Shown here: piece after piece, positions 54,178 to 63,580 of the stretch | Layout: each line of letters begins with the position of its first letter | Numbering within the stretch: the first letter of the stretch is position 1 | Source: Bacteroidales bacterium | Lineage (GTDB): Bacteria > Bacteroidota > Bacteroidia > Bacteroidales > JAIOZK01 | Length of the DNA stretch: 64,000 nucleotides | Reading direction: 5' to 3' | NCBI GenBank assembly: GCA_021738625.1 | Contig: JAIPBS010000006.1 | Coordinates: 62,001 to 126,000 of the forward strand | Program-made: the position numbers and the translations under genes | The notes under the pieces: model-generated | Databases searched by the model: none | What the model was told of the DNA's origin: nothing | What the model saw: only the letters and a program-made list of their open reading frames with translations

Positions 54178-56273
54178 CCATCAATCCCTTTCCCGTTCGT
54201 TACCTGATGCAACATATCCAGTATGTCCGATTCCAGGGCTTTCATTTCCTGTTCGATCACTTCCAGGTCCCTGGGCGGTTCATATTTGTAAAAATGCCGG
54301 TTTAGGGGGATTTCATAGCCCACTTTGGTTTTGGAGTGGTCAATCCAGGCATCGGGTACATACGGCAATACTTCCCGTGTAAAATACACCTCGATGTTTT
54401 CCTTCAGTGGGATGATCTCCGTATCCCGCAAATCCGGATCGGGTTCGGGATTGCCTTTGCTGTCGCGGCAAATCTCTGCCGTTTCATCCCGTTCGCCCAA
54501 GGCAGCAATGATGGCTTTTGTTTCTGCGGCATTCAAGCGTACATTGTGCTCTTTGTCCAGTTTCTTCAGATCCTTCAGGAATTCCTTCCGGTCTTTGTAA
54601 AGTTTTTCATTGCAATGTTTGCCCAATGCTTCAAGCAATTCTCTTATTTTCAGTTGTCGTTTTTTCCCCGCTTCAATTTCCTGCTGTTTGATCTCTTCGT
54701 TTTTCTTTTTGCTGCTTGCCAGTTTTTCAAAAGCAGACTGGGCATCCAGCAAAGCAATCCTTTCGGCATTGGCAATGAAGTTCAGGCGTAAAGGTCGCTC
54801 AACAGTAACTTTATGGTACCCGAAATCTTCATTGTCGAAAACCTTGCTCACAATCAATTCTTTTTCCTTGCCATCAATGATGAATTTACGGTTTTCGTCA
54901 TGCCTAAAATTATCATAAATGGCAGTGATCTCGGCAATCTGGTCGGGTCGTCCTTCCCTGCCGTCGCCTACCTGGTTGCGTTTGTTGCCGAGACTTTTGC
55001 GCATCTTCACATAAAACTGACGGGCATCGATCAATTGGATCTTGCCTTTTCTTTTGTCCTCTTTGCGGTTGCAAACGATCCACACATAGGTGGAAATCCC
55101 GGTATTGTAAAACAACTGATCGGGCAGGGCAACAATGGCTTCCAGCCAGTCGTTTTCGATGATCCACCTGCGGATTTCGGATTCTCCGCTTCCGGCATCT
55201 CCTGTAAACAAAGGCGAACCATTGAAAACAATGGAGATGCGGCTTCCTTCATGATCGGGCTTGCGCATTTTGGAGATCATGTGTTGCAGGAACAACAAAG
55301 CACCGTCGTTTACCCTGGGCAGTCCCGTACCAAACCTGCCACCATAGCCCATGCGACCGGCTTCGTTTTTGATGTATTTCTCCTCCTGCTTCCAGGAAAC
55401 CCCGAAAGGAGGATTGGCAAGCATATAATCAAACTTTTCATCCGGGAAACCGTCATCCGTGAATGAGTTATCCAGCTTGATGTTGTCGGCTTCCTCTCCC
55501 TTGATCAGCATATCCGATTTACAGATCGCCCAGGCTTCATCGTTGTAATCCTGACCGTACAAAACCGGCTGTGCATCCTTGTTCAGTTCCATGATGTAGC
55601 GTTCAGCTTCCGACAGCATACCACCGGTACCACAGGCGGGGTCATAAATGGTCTTCACCTTGAAGCTTTCCGCCAGGTCTTCTTCAGGCGACAACAGCAA
55701 ATTAACCATCAAACGGATCACTTCCCTGGGCGTGTAATGGTGTCCGGCTTCCTCGTTGGATTGCTCAGCCCCGATGCGGATCAGTTCCTCGAAGATGTAA
55801 CCCATTTGCAGGTTGTCGATGCGCTCCGGGTTCAGGTCGATGCTGTTAAATTTCTTAACTACCTCATACAGCAGGTTTTTAGCGCTCATCTTGCTGACTT
55901 CATCCCCAAACTCAAACTTCTCAAATATCTCTCTTATGTTCGGGGAGAAAGCATTGATATAGCTGTTCAGGTTGGGTGCGATCTGGTTGGGATCGTCTTT
56001 CAGCTTACCGAAGTTCAGCTTTGAGGTATTGTAAAAAGGTACGCCGGTCACCTCGTACATTTTATTTCGAAGAATATTCTCCGACCTGCCTTTATACTTC
56101 TCGTATTGTTCTAATGCGTTCTCTTTGGTTGGTTCCAGGATGCAATCAAACCTCCTGAGCACGGTCATGGGCAGGATCACTCTTCTGTATTCATTCCGCT
56201 TATACGGTCCCCTGAGCAGGTTGCAAATGTCCCAGATAAAGGAGACCATTTGAGTGTGTGTTTCTGTGGTCAT
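54174..56273 (-). CDS. hsdM: Type I restriction-modification methyltransferase subunit M
   Basis: The 699-residue N6-adenine methyltransferase has an N-terminal HsdM helical domain (MVSFIWDICNLLRGPYKRNE). SAM-binding motif I is TIYDPACGTGGMLSEAE (near residue 215) and catalytic motif IV is MLANPPFGVSW. The C-terminal region with long Lys/Glu-rich helices makes it longer than the 500-residue E. coli form, as in many Bacteroidota systems. It forms the first gene of hsdMS, with hsdS overlapping by four bases. Confidence 0.96.
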   Translation of the reverse strand: MTTETHTQMVSFIWDICNLLRGPYKRNEYRRVILPMTVLRRFDCILEPTKENALEQYEKYKGRSENILRNKMYEVTGVPFYNTSKLNFGKLKDDPNQIAPNLNSYINAFSPNIREIFEKFEFGDEVSKMSAKNLLYEVVKKFNSIDLNPERIDNLQMGYIFEELIRIGAEQSNEEAGHHYTPREVIRLMVNLLLSPEEDLAESFKVKTIYDPACGTGGMLSEAERYIMELNKDAQPVLYGQDYNDEAWAICKSDMLIKGEEADNIKLDNSFTDDGFPDEKFDYMLANPPFGVSWKQEEKYIKNEAGRMGYGGRFGTGLPRVNDGALLFLQHMISKMRKPDHEGSRISIVFNGSPLFTGDAGSGESEIRRWIIENDWLEAIVALPDQLFYNTGISTYVWIVCNRKEDKRKGKIQLIDARQFYVKMRKSLGNKRNQVGDGREGRPDQIAEITAIYDNFRHDENRKFIIDGKEKELIVSKVFDNEDFGYHKVTVERPLRLNFIANAERIALLDAQSAFEKLASSKKKNEEIKQQEIEAGKKRQLKIRELLEALGKHCNEKLYKDRKEFLKDLKKLDKEHNVRLNAAETKAIIAALGERDETAEICRDSKGNPEPDPDLRDTEIIPLKENIEVYFTREVLPYVPDAWIDHSKTKVGYEIPLNRHFYKYEPPRDLEVIEQEMKALESDILDMLHQVTNGKGIDG

Positions 56274-56327
56274 GTTTTGGTTTTAATATAAAAAGATCAA
56301 AGGTAATGAGTTTGGGAACTTAAATTT

Positions 56328-57212
56328 CTATCCACTGTAATTCTCCTCTGCCCTCATCAGGAGTTCTTTTAAAACCTCCTCATGTTTCTTGATATCACCC
56401 TTGTTTAATCTAATCCGGTAATTGTTCCACCTGGAATCATATCCCATTTCATCAAGTTCATTTTTTTCAATTAATTCATCAATTTCTGTACTCTTGGGTA
56501 ATTTTAATTCCAATCGTGTGAAACTCTTCTTGGGTCGGAAAATAGCAAAGTTATTTGGTTGTCCATCTTTTGATAACCCGATATAGAATTTATTGTATTT
56601 GAGTGAGTAGCCTGGTTTAAAAGAACTTATTATTTCAAGCATCTGATCCGCCATCTTAACTGTTGCTTGTGTACCCCGTTTAAGCCAGTATTCACGATTG
56701 GTTTCTTCCTTAATATTTTCATCATCTTCAACCAATCCTAATGGCATTTCATCGAGCACCTTCGTAAAAACCAAGGCAACATCCTCTCCAAATTTATAGG
56801 CATTCATCTGAAGCGCTATCAGGGGTATAAACCCATTGAATAGATTAATAACATTTAGAAACCTACTTGTGATATCTTCGGCTACGATCACAGCGCAATG
56901 GTCGTATTGGGGATAACGTTTCCGTTCAATATCCCAATATTCTATGGTCCGTATTATATGGCTTTCATCTGTTTTGCCAAGTTGGATTTCTACTTCATAT
57001 CTTCTGTTCATATCTGAGTCAGGGTCCTGGAGTAGCAGGTCCAATCTTCCTGCCCTGGGCTGCATACGTTCTTTATCTTTAAGTACCAGGTCACCAAGAC
57101 CCAAAATGGACGGGTCATCGGCTATTTTTGCCTGAATTACTTTTTCTGTTATTTCCGGATGATTTTTTAATTGGATTCTTTCCGGTTTGATTAACTTTTT
57201 CACAGTTGACAA
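56328..57212 (-). CDS. PD-(D/E)XK nuclease-like protein of the restriction locus
   Basis: The 294-residue protein has GRLDLLLQDPDSD followed by RRYEVEIQLGKTDESHI. This is an Asp...Glu-x-Glu pattern close to PD-(D/E)XK nuclease cores, though Lys of the motif is replaced by Glu-Ile-Gln. HIIRTIEYWDIERKRYPQYD and HCAVIVAEDITSRFLNVI follow. Proteins of this kind are frequent next to type I restriction genes and in defence islands, without known activity. It lies 54 bases upstream of hsdM on the same strand and may be part of its operon. Confidence 0.6.
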   Translation of the reverse strand: MSTVKKLIKPERIQLKNHPEITEKVIQAKIADDPSILGLGDLVLKDKERMQPRAGRLDLLLQDPDSDMNRRYEVEIQLGKTDESHIIRTIEYWDIERKRYPQYDHCAVIVAEDITSRFLNVINLFNGFIPLIALQMNAYKFGEDVALVFTKVLDEMPLGLVEDDENIKEETNREYWLKRGTQATVKMADQMLEIISSFKPGYSLKYNKFYIGLSKDGQPNNFAIFRPKKSFTRLELKLPKSTEIDELIEKNELDEMGYDSRWNNYRIRLNKGDIKKHEEVLKELLMRAEENYSG

Positions 57213-57254
57213 GGTTTTAGTTCTGAATTCTATTTTGACAAAGTTAATAATAAT

Positions 57255-57414
57255 GGAAGATGATCAACCGACCAAACATTGCCGCCACCATCTTCCCCAG
57301 GTATGCCCACCTCACGTGAGATCAATATTCATTTGCTTGGGCTATCAGGATCGATCTGGCTGCCGGAGATCAGGTTCGGGTAGTTCTCAAGCAATGACTG
57401 CAATTCCGCAGACA
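57255..57414 (-). pseudogene. Remnant of a nuclease-like defence-associated gene
   Basis: On the minus strand the translation reads ELQSLLENYPNLISGSQIDP then DSPSK, a TGA at 57329-57331, and then ILISREVGIPGED and NVWSVDHL in the same frame. Relatives of this N-terminal segment in restriction-associated PD-(D/E)XK proteins have a Trp at the TGA position, so it is a TGG-to-TGA nonsense change. The similarity stops at DHL; the body of the gene is gone. No start codon is apparent. Confidence 0.55.
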
Positions 57415-57467
57415 GGACCTATAAGTTATCTTATCAAAGTGCAGTTTTTTTAATGCTAACCGATCAC

Positions 57468-59900
57468 CTAATACGCCATTTTTAAAATTCGTTTGCTGAT
57501 GACCTGTTTCCCAGATATGATTACCCTTACGAGATATAATCCATCCATTTCAGGGAGCATTATATTCAATTGTTCTGATGTTGATTGCTGATGAACCACT
57601 AACAAGCTACCTTGCGGGGAATAAATCCGAACTTTCATTGAGCATCCCTGTCTTGCGTTGGATTTAATGGTTATGTTTTCTTTTGTAGGATTGGGGTAAA
57701 TATAAATGCTTTCCTTTTCAATCCCTGATTGATTTATTGTAAGATCCCTGATTATTATCTGCACCGAATCCTCGGTTGTCATGTTGCAAATTTCCTCATA
57801 CCCGTTAAAATGCCTGTGCCAGGTGGTATCAGTTGGAGTTGCTTCAATCAGCTCATCAAAATATTCATATCCGGTTGGAAACCAATCCACGACAGTATCC
57901 CGATAGGCTGGTTCTCCTGTATTAGAAGGGTGTTTTGATTCCCCTCTTGCTATATAAACAGGAGATGCAGGAAAGGTGTCGCAAACTAAAGAGTTTGGTT
58001 TAAATACTGTTAATAATGTGTTATCTTCTGCTGTTGCGGTATAACATATGGTGTCGGTTGCATTCCAGGTTCTATCAACAACAAAATTATAATGTTCACA
58101 TTCTGTTGAATCGGGGTCTCTTGAAGAGTCGTCATCATAAGTTACCTGAACTCCCGCTCCCGACGGATTGGTTGCCTCTGCCATTCCACCCGTATTTTCA
58201 GGAGATAAATCTAGGTTGTTTGCGTATTGTATCTGTTGATTTGGCGGGACGTATGTGAAATGCGTAGGGTCTATTTGAACATTCACCGTGAAGACGTCTG
58301 TTTTATTGTTTCCCGTCGGGTCTTCTGCATAGGTTGAATCCTTAACCTCAAAGTTATAATGGTTGCAACTGTCCGAGTTTGGATTTCTCGTTGAGGTTTG
58401 AACGTAGACAGAATCCCAGTAACCACAGTTGTCCGTTATTGAAGACCTTTCAATTCCTAAATCGTCAAATTCGGAGGTGTACATTACGGTATCCTCTTGA
58501 TTTCGTGTTATAACCGGTTTTGCCGTATCTCTTATTTGAATTATTTGGGCGGGTCTATTTGGATAATGCAGACTATCTCTCGACGCAAGAGTGCTATCTA
58601 TCCTGTCGCTGTAATCTGAAACCGTTTTAAAATTTCTCCATATATTATAGTTAAAAAAGGTTGAATCCGAATTTGTTCCTGTACGATTGGTTGAATCAGA
58701 GTGAAAGACGCTTGACCAGTCGGCGTTTCCTACAACGTTTCCCGAACTATCCGGAGAGGGATTTGAATTTTCCATATATTCTTTATAGAGCATAAGTGTA
58801 TCCGACGGTTTTTCTCCTCCGGGACGAATGTATGTGAATTCTATTGGTTTGGTTTCGATTAAACCCTCGCTCTGACTTGATACAGAAGGCGTCCCCGAAG
58901 AAAGGTCAAAATCTATAACAGGGTACGAACCATAAAGGTATTGGTTTATAAGGTTACTATAAAAGTAACAATACCTCCCTATGTCAGCAAACTCGTTAAG
59001 ACTATAATTTCCATTTGTTACAACCTCGTCTGTCTGAGGTTCTATAAAAGTCCAGTCATTGTAGTTCGTTGTATTAGAGCCGGCAAAAATGGCATTAATT
59101 CCGTGTAAATCTCCGGAACCCGTTTCAGTAGAAACCCTATATATAGGAATATTGAATCTTGCATTTTGTGTTGTATCGTAAAAGTTGGTATTAAGTCCTG
59201 AATTAGATATTGCTTCCACACCCGAAGAATTTATTTGTGTTTGTGTTTTAAAATGTGTACAATCTCCAAAATTAGCAAAATTGGTTGAATCTATGTAAAA
59301 AAAGTTTTCATTCCAGCTTTCTTTCTCTGAATTAGTTAAAAAATCCCAGTGTGCCGGGAGATAAGGAATTTGGTCTGTTAAATAATTGTAAAACAATGTT
59401 CTATCTGCCGAGGTGTTCTTGTTTCCGTCTCCGTCTATATCTGATTGGTCATTTGAAACTCCATCAACCATATCTTCGTAGTCGTCAAAATTTACAACGC
59501 CATTGCCATCAACATCGCCTGAACCGTAATACTTGAAATTTTCCTCGTGAGGATTTGAATAATTTGTATTAAGCAGATTTGGTTGCGCAAAAGGATTCAA
59601 AACAACATCTCCATAAAAATCGGTTATATCCACTCCGGGCATTTTTAGAGATTCATAAATATCTATAGAAATATCTTCGGAATAAAACGACGCATTTGCC
59701 GGTGAGTAATACAATCGATTTCTCAATCCTTCCTGCAAGGTGGTATATCCAACTACCTCATGTGAAATATTCTGTATTGGTATAGAGTCGGTTTGTGGTT
59801 GGGCTATAACATTGATAGCTAAAAAAAGTAGCAAGCTGAGTAGAAAATATGATAAACATCTCATCGCCTGTTTGATTGGTTTCTGGAAGTAAAAATACAA
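57468..59900 (-). CDS. Large T9SS-secreted protein with calcium-binding motif
   Basis: The 810-residue protein has a signal peptide to about residue 33. A dockerin or EF-hand-like segment follows (GSGDVDGNGVVNFDDYEDMV, then SDIDGDGNKN) at about 127-160. A long Asn/Thr/Ser-rich middle part with several HYR-like or Ig-like stretches comes next (ITDNCGYWDSVYVQTS). The T9SS sorting domain starts at IYIYPNPTKENITIKS near residue 735. I do not recognise a catalytic domain in the middle; the part at 160-330 (CTHFKTQTQINSSGVEAISN) is possibly a novel one. The gene is AT-rich relative to its neighbours and lies at the right end of the island. Confidence 0.8.
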   Translation of the reverse strand: MYFYFQKPIKQAMRCLSYFLLSLLLFLAINVIAQPQTDSIPIQNISHEVVGYTTLQEGLRNRLYYSPANASFYSEDISIDIYESLKMPGVDITDFYGDVVLNPFAQPNLLNTNYSNPHEENFKYYGSGDVDGNGVVNFDDYEDMVDGVSNDQSDIDGDGNKNTSADRTLFYNYLTDQIPYLPAHWDFLTNSEKESWNENFFYIDSTNFANFGDCTHFKTQTQINSSGVEAISNSGLNTNFYDTTQNARFNIPIYRVSTETGSGDLHGINAIFAGSNTTNYNDWTFIEPQTDEVVTNGNYSLNEFADIGRYCYFYSNLINQYLYGSYPVIDFDLSSGTPSVSSQSEGLIETKPIEFTYIRPGGEKPSDTLMLYKEYMENSNPSPDSSGNVVGNADWSSVFHSDSTNRTGTNSDSTFFNYNIWRNFKTVSDYSDRIDSTLASRDSLHYPNRPAQIIQIRDTAKPVITRNQEDTVMYTSEFDDLGIERSSITDNCGYWDSVYVQTSTRNPNSDSCNHYNFEVKDSTYAEDPTGNNKTDVFTVNVQIDPTHFTYVPPNQQIQYANNLDLSPENTGGMAEATNPSGAGVQVTYDDDSSRDPDSTECEHYNFVVDRTWNATDTICYTATAEDNTLLTVFKPNSLVCDTFPASPVYIARGESKHPSNTGEPAYRDTVVDWFPTGYEYFDELIEATPTDTTWHRHFNGYEEICNMTTEDSVQIIIRDLTINQSGIEKESIYIYPNPTKENITIKSNARQGCSMKVRIYSPQGSLLVVHQQSTSEQLNIMLPEMDGLYLVRVIISGKQVISKRILKMAY

Positions 59901-59957
59901 CTTATGTGTTTGGATTTCAAATTAATTGCTGGAAAATTCCACCCTTCGGGCAGGACA

Positions 59958-59983
59958 TATGGTTTTGTGATCGCGGCAGGATT
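59958..59983. repeat. Third tRNA-Arg 3' end copy, identical to 47096-47121
   Basis: The 26 bases TATGGTTTTGTGATCGCGGC and AGGATT match the left island boundary exactly. The 361-base gap 59901-60261 contains this copy, the right 210-base repeat, and a CCCGAT/ATCGGG hairpin at 59984-60018, but no gene. Confidence 0.75.
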
Positions 59984-60090
59984 TCCCGATATCGCTGCGC
60001 TCATCGGGATAAACTTCTCATCCTGCCTGAAAAAAATTAAACATGTACCAATGAAAAAAAGCAATCAGGAAGGCTGACTATTTCTTAATC

Positions 60091-60335
<245 letters not shown>

Positions 60336-60373
60336 GTTTTTGGCGGTGCAAAGATACAAAATTATACGTAATT

Positions 60374-61474
60374 TTAATTGTTTTTGTGGGCTTTAGTGTT
60401 TTGGATGTCCTCCTGCATTTCAAGGCTTTTGGTGCTGAAATCGCTGCTCAATAAAAGACCAATCGGTTTTAGCGATTCAACATGATCAAAAATGATTTTC
60501 ATTGCTGCTATGATCGGCACAAAAAGAATCATCCCGACAATCCCCCATATCAGTCCTCCAATAACAATGGATATGATCACAAACAAGGGGTTTAATGAAG
60601 CTTGTGAACCGACTACTTTCGGTGTGATGACATTTCCTTCCAGTGCCTGAACACCCAGATAAAGCAGCAGTACCATTACCGGCATCCAAAGACTGTTGTA
60701 ATTGATCAGGGCATAAATTACAGGAAGGCTACCTCCGATTGCAGTGCCCACATAAGGGATAATGGTGAGCAGGGCGGCCAGGTATCCGAAAAGAAATGGA
60801 TAATCAATCCCGATGGCCCAAAGGCCCAATCCGTTTAGCAAACCAACGATCAGGATCACGAAAAACAATCCAAGAAAATATTTTCTTATGATCCGGGAAA
60901 CATCCAGGATTACTTCAAGCAGTTTGTCCCTGTTTTCACCTGTACTGAAATTCCTGATGGCGAAATATTTAAAGGATGTTCTGTAAAGCAGGAAAAGAAA
61001 GGTGAACACAATCAACAGGGAAAAGAAAGTTAGTAAGTGACCCGATGTGGTAAGTGTGGTATTTAATAATTTAGTGGATGATTTAAGAAAACTGTCCGAT
61101 CCACCTGTAAATTCCTCAATATTTATTTGGCGGTGCATGATTTTGTTTTCAACAAACAAAATTACCTCGTTAACGATCTTCTGGATTTGCAGCCAGAAAT
61201 TTTCAAATTCGCTGAACAGCCTGTATATCTGGGTGCCAAGTAAATAAACCACAAAAGATACGAAAGCGGTGATGATAATGAAGTTCAAAATAGTAGCAAT
61301 CAATCTGTGCATGAACCTTTCGAAAAATGCATTGATCGGATATATAAGGACGGAAAGCATAATGGCGGCGAATATGGGCATGAATATAATTCGCCCAACA
61401 TAAATCAAAGCGAGAGAAATTGCAAGTATGACCACGATTTTGTAGAAACGGTCAGTCGTTATTTTGGCCAGCAT
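60374..61474 (-). CDS. AI-2E family transporter (YdiK/PerM-like)
   Basis: The protein of 366 residues from 61474 has the eight-helix pattern of the AI-2E/PerM family. Two N-terminal helices (KIVVILAISLALIYVGRIIF, PIFAAIMLSVLIYPI) are followed by a helical soluble part, then helices with PYVGTAIGGSLPVIYALI and ALEGNVITPKVVGSQASLNP, a family signature. Members export various substrates, including sodium or small metabolites; autoinducer-2 export is shown only for a few. The frame is open to 61618, but the first 48 residues are not family-like. It is not part of the island. Confidence 0.88.
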   Translation of the reverse strand: MLAKITTDRFYKIVVILAISLALIYVGRIIFMPIFAAIMLSVLIYPINAFFERFMHRLIATILNFIIITAFVSFVVYLLGTQIYRLFSEFENFWLQIQKIVNEVILFVENKIMHRQINIEEFTGGSDSFLKSSTKLLNTTLTTSGHLLTFFSLLIVFTFLFLLYRTSFKYFAIRNFSTGENRDKLLEVILDVSRIIRKYFLGLFFVILIVGLLNGLGLWAIGIDYPFLFGYLAALLTIIPYVGTAIGGSLPVIYALINYNSLWMPVMVLLLYLGVQALEGNVITPKVVGSQASLNPLFVIISIVIGGLIWGIVGMILFVPIIAAMKIIFDHVESLKPIGLLLSSDFSTKSLEMQEDIQNTKAHKNN

Positions 61475-61767
61475 AAATATCTGAGTTTTATAACTGCTTA
61501 CTTCAAATAGTGAACCAACAAATACTTTGATTAATAAGCATGTTTTTGCTGCAATTGGTGTAAACTTCAGTTGTTTTTTTTCCACAATACTGCATAAATT
61601 GTAGAAGATTTGCAACAAAAATCAAAATTATTCGTATCGGTATTTTATTTGAATCGTCTTATGATATAGATAAGCAAGTGCATGCAGGTAGTTATTAAAT
61701 GAAATTTATAGGATTGGCAGGGTTTTCCAATGCACTACAGTTAATAAACTTTAAAAAAATTTTCATT

Positions 61768-62055
61768 ATGAGTAAAACAACAGATACCTTATTAGGATTT
61801 ATAGCAGGAGCAGCAGCTGGTGCTGCAGTAGGAATTTTATTTGCGCCCGACAAGGGATCCAAAACAAGAAAAAAAATCAAAAAGCAAGCTGAAAAATATA
61901 GTGACGACCTGAAAACCAATATGAATGAGCGGGTCGATAACTTGAAAGAATATGTCGGTGATGTTACCGAGGATGTGAAAAAGCGTTTCAGCAAACTCGA
62001 GAAAGATGTTGAGGAGAAAACAAAACGGGCTCAATCGAAAGCCAAAACATCATAA
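61768..62055 (+). CDS. YtxH domain protein
   Basis: The 95-residue protein starts MSKTTDTLLGFIAGAAAGAA, a short Gly/Ala-rich membrane or signal-like segment, and continues VGILFAPDKGSKTRKKI, the YtxH signature. A Lys/Glu-rich helix resembling apolipoprotein-type stress proteins runs to the end. The open frame reaches 61699, but the extension lacks similarity. YtxH proteins are general-stress induced in Bacillus. It is the first of three tightly spaced genes. Confidence 0.85.
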   Translation: MSKTTDTLLGFIAGAAAGAAVGILFAPDKGSKTRKKIKKQAEKYSDDLKTNMNERVDNLKEYVGDVTEDVKKRFSKLEKDVEEKTKRAQSKAKTS

Positions 62056-62069
62056 AACAAAATTCCACA

Positions 62070-62444
62070 ATGGGTGAAAAGAATTTTAACGAGATGCTGG
62101 CCGGGCTTTCCAGCCAGGCCAGATCTTTTTTACAGGCCTATGTCAATTTACTGAAAGTACAACTGCTTGAAAAAGCCGCACGTATTGGTACACATCTGAT
62201 TACCATTACGCTGATGGTCCTCATTGTAGCTTTCGTTTTGTTGCTGATCACTTTTGCATTTAGTTTCTGGTACGGGCAGGAATACAATGATTATTTCGGC
62301 GGGTTTATGATATCAGCAGGATTTTATATACTGATCGGGCTGATTATCGTGATTTTCAGGAAACAGATCATAGGAGGGCCGATTATAAGGAAAATTGCTT
62401 CCGAAATGTTTGACAACGAAAAAGAGGATAGCAATGAAAGTTGA
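62070..62444 (+). CDS. Phage-holin-3-superfamily-like small membrane protein
   Basis: The 124-residue protein has an amphipathic N-terminal helix (ARSFLQAYVNLLKVQLLEKA) and two membrane helices (LITITLMVLIVAFVLLLITF and MISAGFYILIGLIIVIF). This is the pattern of PF07332-type putative holins that are chromosomal and not phage-linked. It lies 14 bases after the YtxH gene; the same trio order is common in Bacteroidota. The stop overlaps the next gene by 11 bases. Confidence 0.8.
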   Translation: MGEKNFNEMLAGLSSQARSFLQAYVNLLKVQLLEKAARIGTHLITITLMVLIVAFVLLLITFAFSFWYGQEYNDYFGGFMISAGFYILIGLIIVIFRKQIIGGPIIRKIASEMFDNEKEDSNES

Positions 62445-62652
62445 TCCGAAAAAAATAAGAAATTTTCACGATATCGAGTTGCAGAAAACCAAACTCAGGT
62501 ATGAGCTGAAGCATCGTGAATCCCAATTGAAGGGAGAAGGACTGTTGTTTGGAGAAAATTTGCGTCAGTCTGTCCGTAACTCCCTTATGGAATTTGCTCA
62601 AAATACAGTTGCCTCGGTAATCGTAAAACTGGTCACCAAAAATCGGAAATAA
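62434..62652 (+). CDS. Small protein of the YtxH-holin operon
   Basis: The 72-residue protein starts MKVDPKKIRNFHDIELQKTK, is highly charged, and ends with a short hydrophobic helix (NTVASVIVKLV). The family is not known to me. It overlaps the upstream gene by 11 bases, which suggests translational coupling. The frame is open to 62395, but that would lengthen the overlap without adding a conserved segment. Confidence 0.65.
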   Translation: MKVDPKKIRNFHDIELQKTKLRYELKHRESQLKGEGLLFGENLRQSVRNSLMEFAQNTVASVIVKLVTKNRK

Positions 62653-63534
62653 TCAAGTATAAACTTCCAGTTTTTTCTTTAAAATTTCAACTTCCACCAC
62701 TTTAGGTTTACCTGCCAGTTCACCGTCAATTTGGAGTCGTTTGCGGGCGGGGTTTTTTATGATCGCTCTGCTGGTCTGCATTCTTTCAATGAGTTCGAAA
62801 TGGTTGATCTTTCCTTTTAAGAAAGCTATTACTTTGCGAATGAGTTCCTTTGTTTTATATGAACGGATTACAATAAGCTCAAAATGGCCGTCATCCAATT
62901 TGCCCTGTGGGTTGATGTTAACCCCGGTTCCGTACCTGGAGGCATTGGCAATCAGTAGCATGCTTGCTTTCACTTTCTTTTCTTCACCATTCAACCGGAT
63001 CAGGTAAGTTGTTCCTTTTATAGAAAACATTTCCTGGATATAATGTCTGGCATATGCCATAAACCCTCTTTTGTGATCCTGTTCAAAGCGATAAATCACA
63101 TTCGCATTGAGGCCGAAATCACTTAGGTGAAGTGACAGCTTGTTATTGATCTTTAATACATCTATCTTTCTGGTTTTTCCTCTGGTTATTATGTTCAGCG
63201 CATGATCAGGTTGCGTGGGGATGTTTAGCTCGGTAGCAATGCCATTGGCCGAACCAAAAGGGATGATCCCAAGGGGTATGTCTTTTTCAAGGATTGAACG
63301 GGCAGCTAGGTTAACCGTTCCATCACCACCCACAGCGATAAGGGCCCCGGGCTTTTGCTTGTCAACCTCAAGCCTGATCCTTTCTTTATCATTTTTTCCC
63401 GTAGTTTTGAATATGCTATAACTGATTTTGTTTTCGTCCAGAAAGCTGCTGATCTTCAACACAACTTCTTCTTTATCCCTTCCTCCGGAAACCGGGTTGA
63501 TCACAAGCAAGATACTTTTAATGGGTTTTGTCAT
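62653..63534 (-). CDS. Diacylglycerol kinase-family lipid kinase (YegS/BmrU-like)
   Basis: The protein of 293 residues from 63534 starts MTKPIKSILLVINPVSGGRD, has LIAVGGDGTVNLAARS with the GGDGT nucleotide-binding motif, and PLGIIPFGSANGIATELNIP. These are the signatures of DAGK_cat family enzymes. It probably phosphorylates diacylglycerol or a related lipid. The frame is open to 63693, but that part lies over the divergent gene and lacks similarity. The divergent neighbour is an App1-like phosphatidate phosphatase, so both genes may serve phosphatidate turnover. Confidence 0.9.
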   Translation of the reverse strand: MTKPIKSILLVINPVSGGRDKEEVVLKISSFLDENKISYSIFKTTGKNDKERIRLEVDKQKPGALIAVGGDGTVNLAARSILEKDIPLGIIPFGSANGIATELNIPTQPDHALNIITRGKTRKIDVLKINNKLSLHLSDFGLNANVIYRFEQDHKRGFMAYARHYIQEMFSIKGTTYLIRLNGEEKKVKASMLLIANASRYGTGVNINPQGKLDDGHFELIVIRSYKTKELIRKVIAFLKGKINHFELIERMQTSRAIIKNPARKRLQIDGELAGKPKVVEVEILKKKLEVYT

Positions 63535-63580
63535 ATACCTTTTTTGAATAAATGGTAAAAAATTTGTGCCAAAGCAAATA

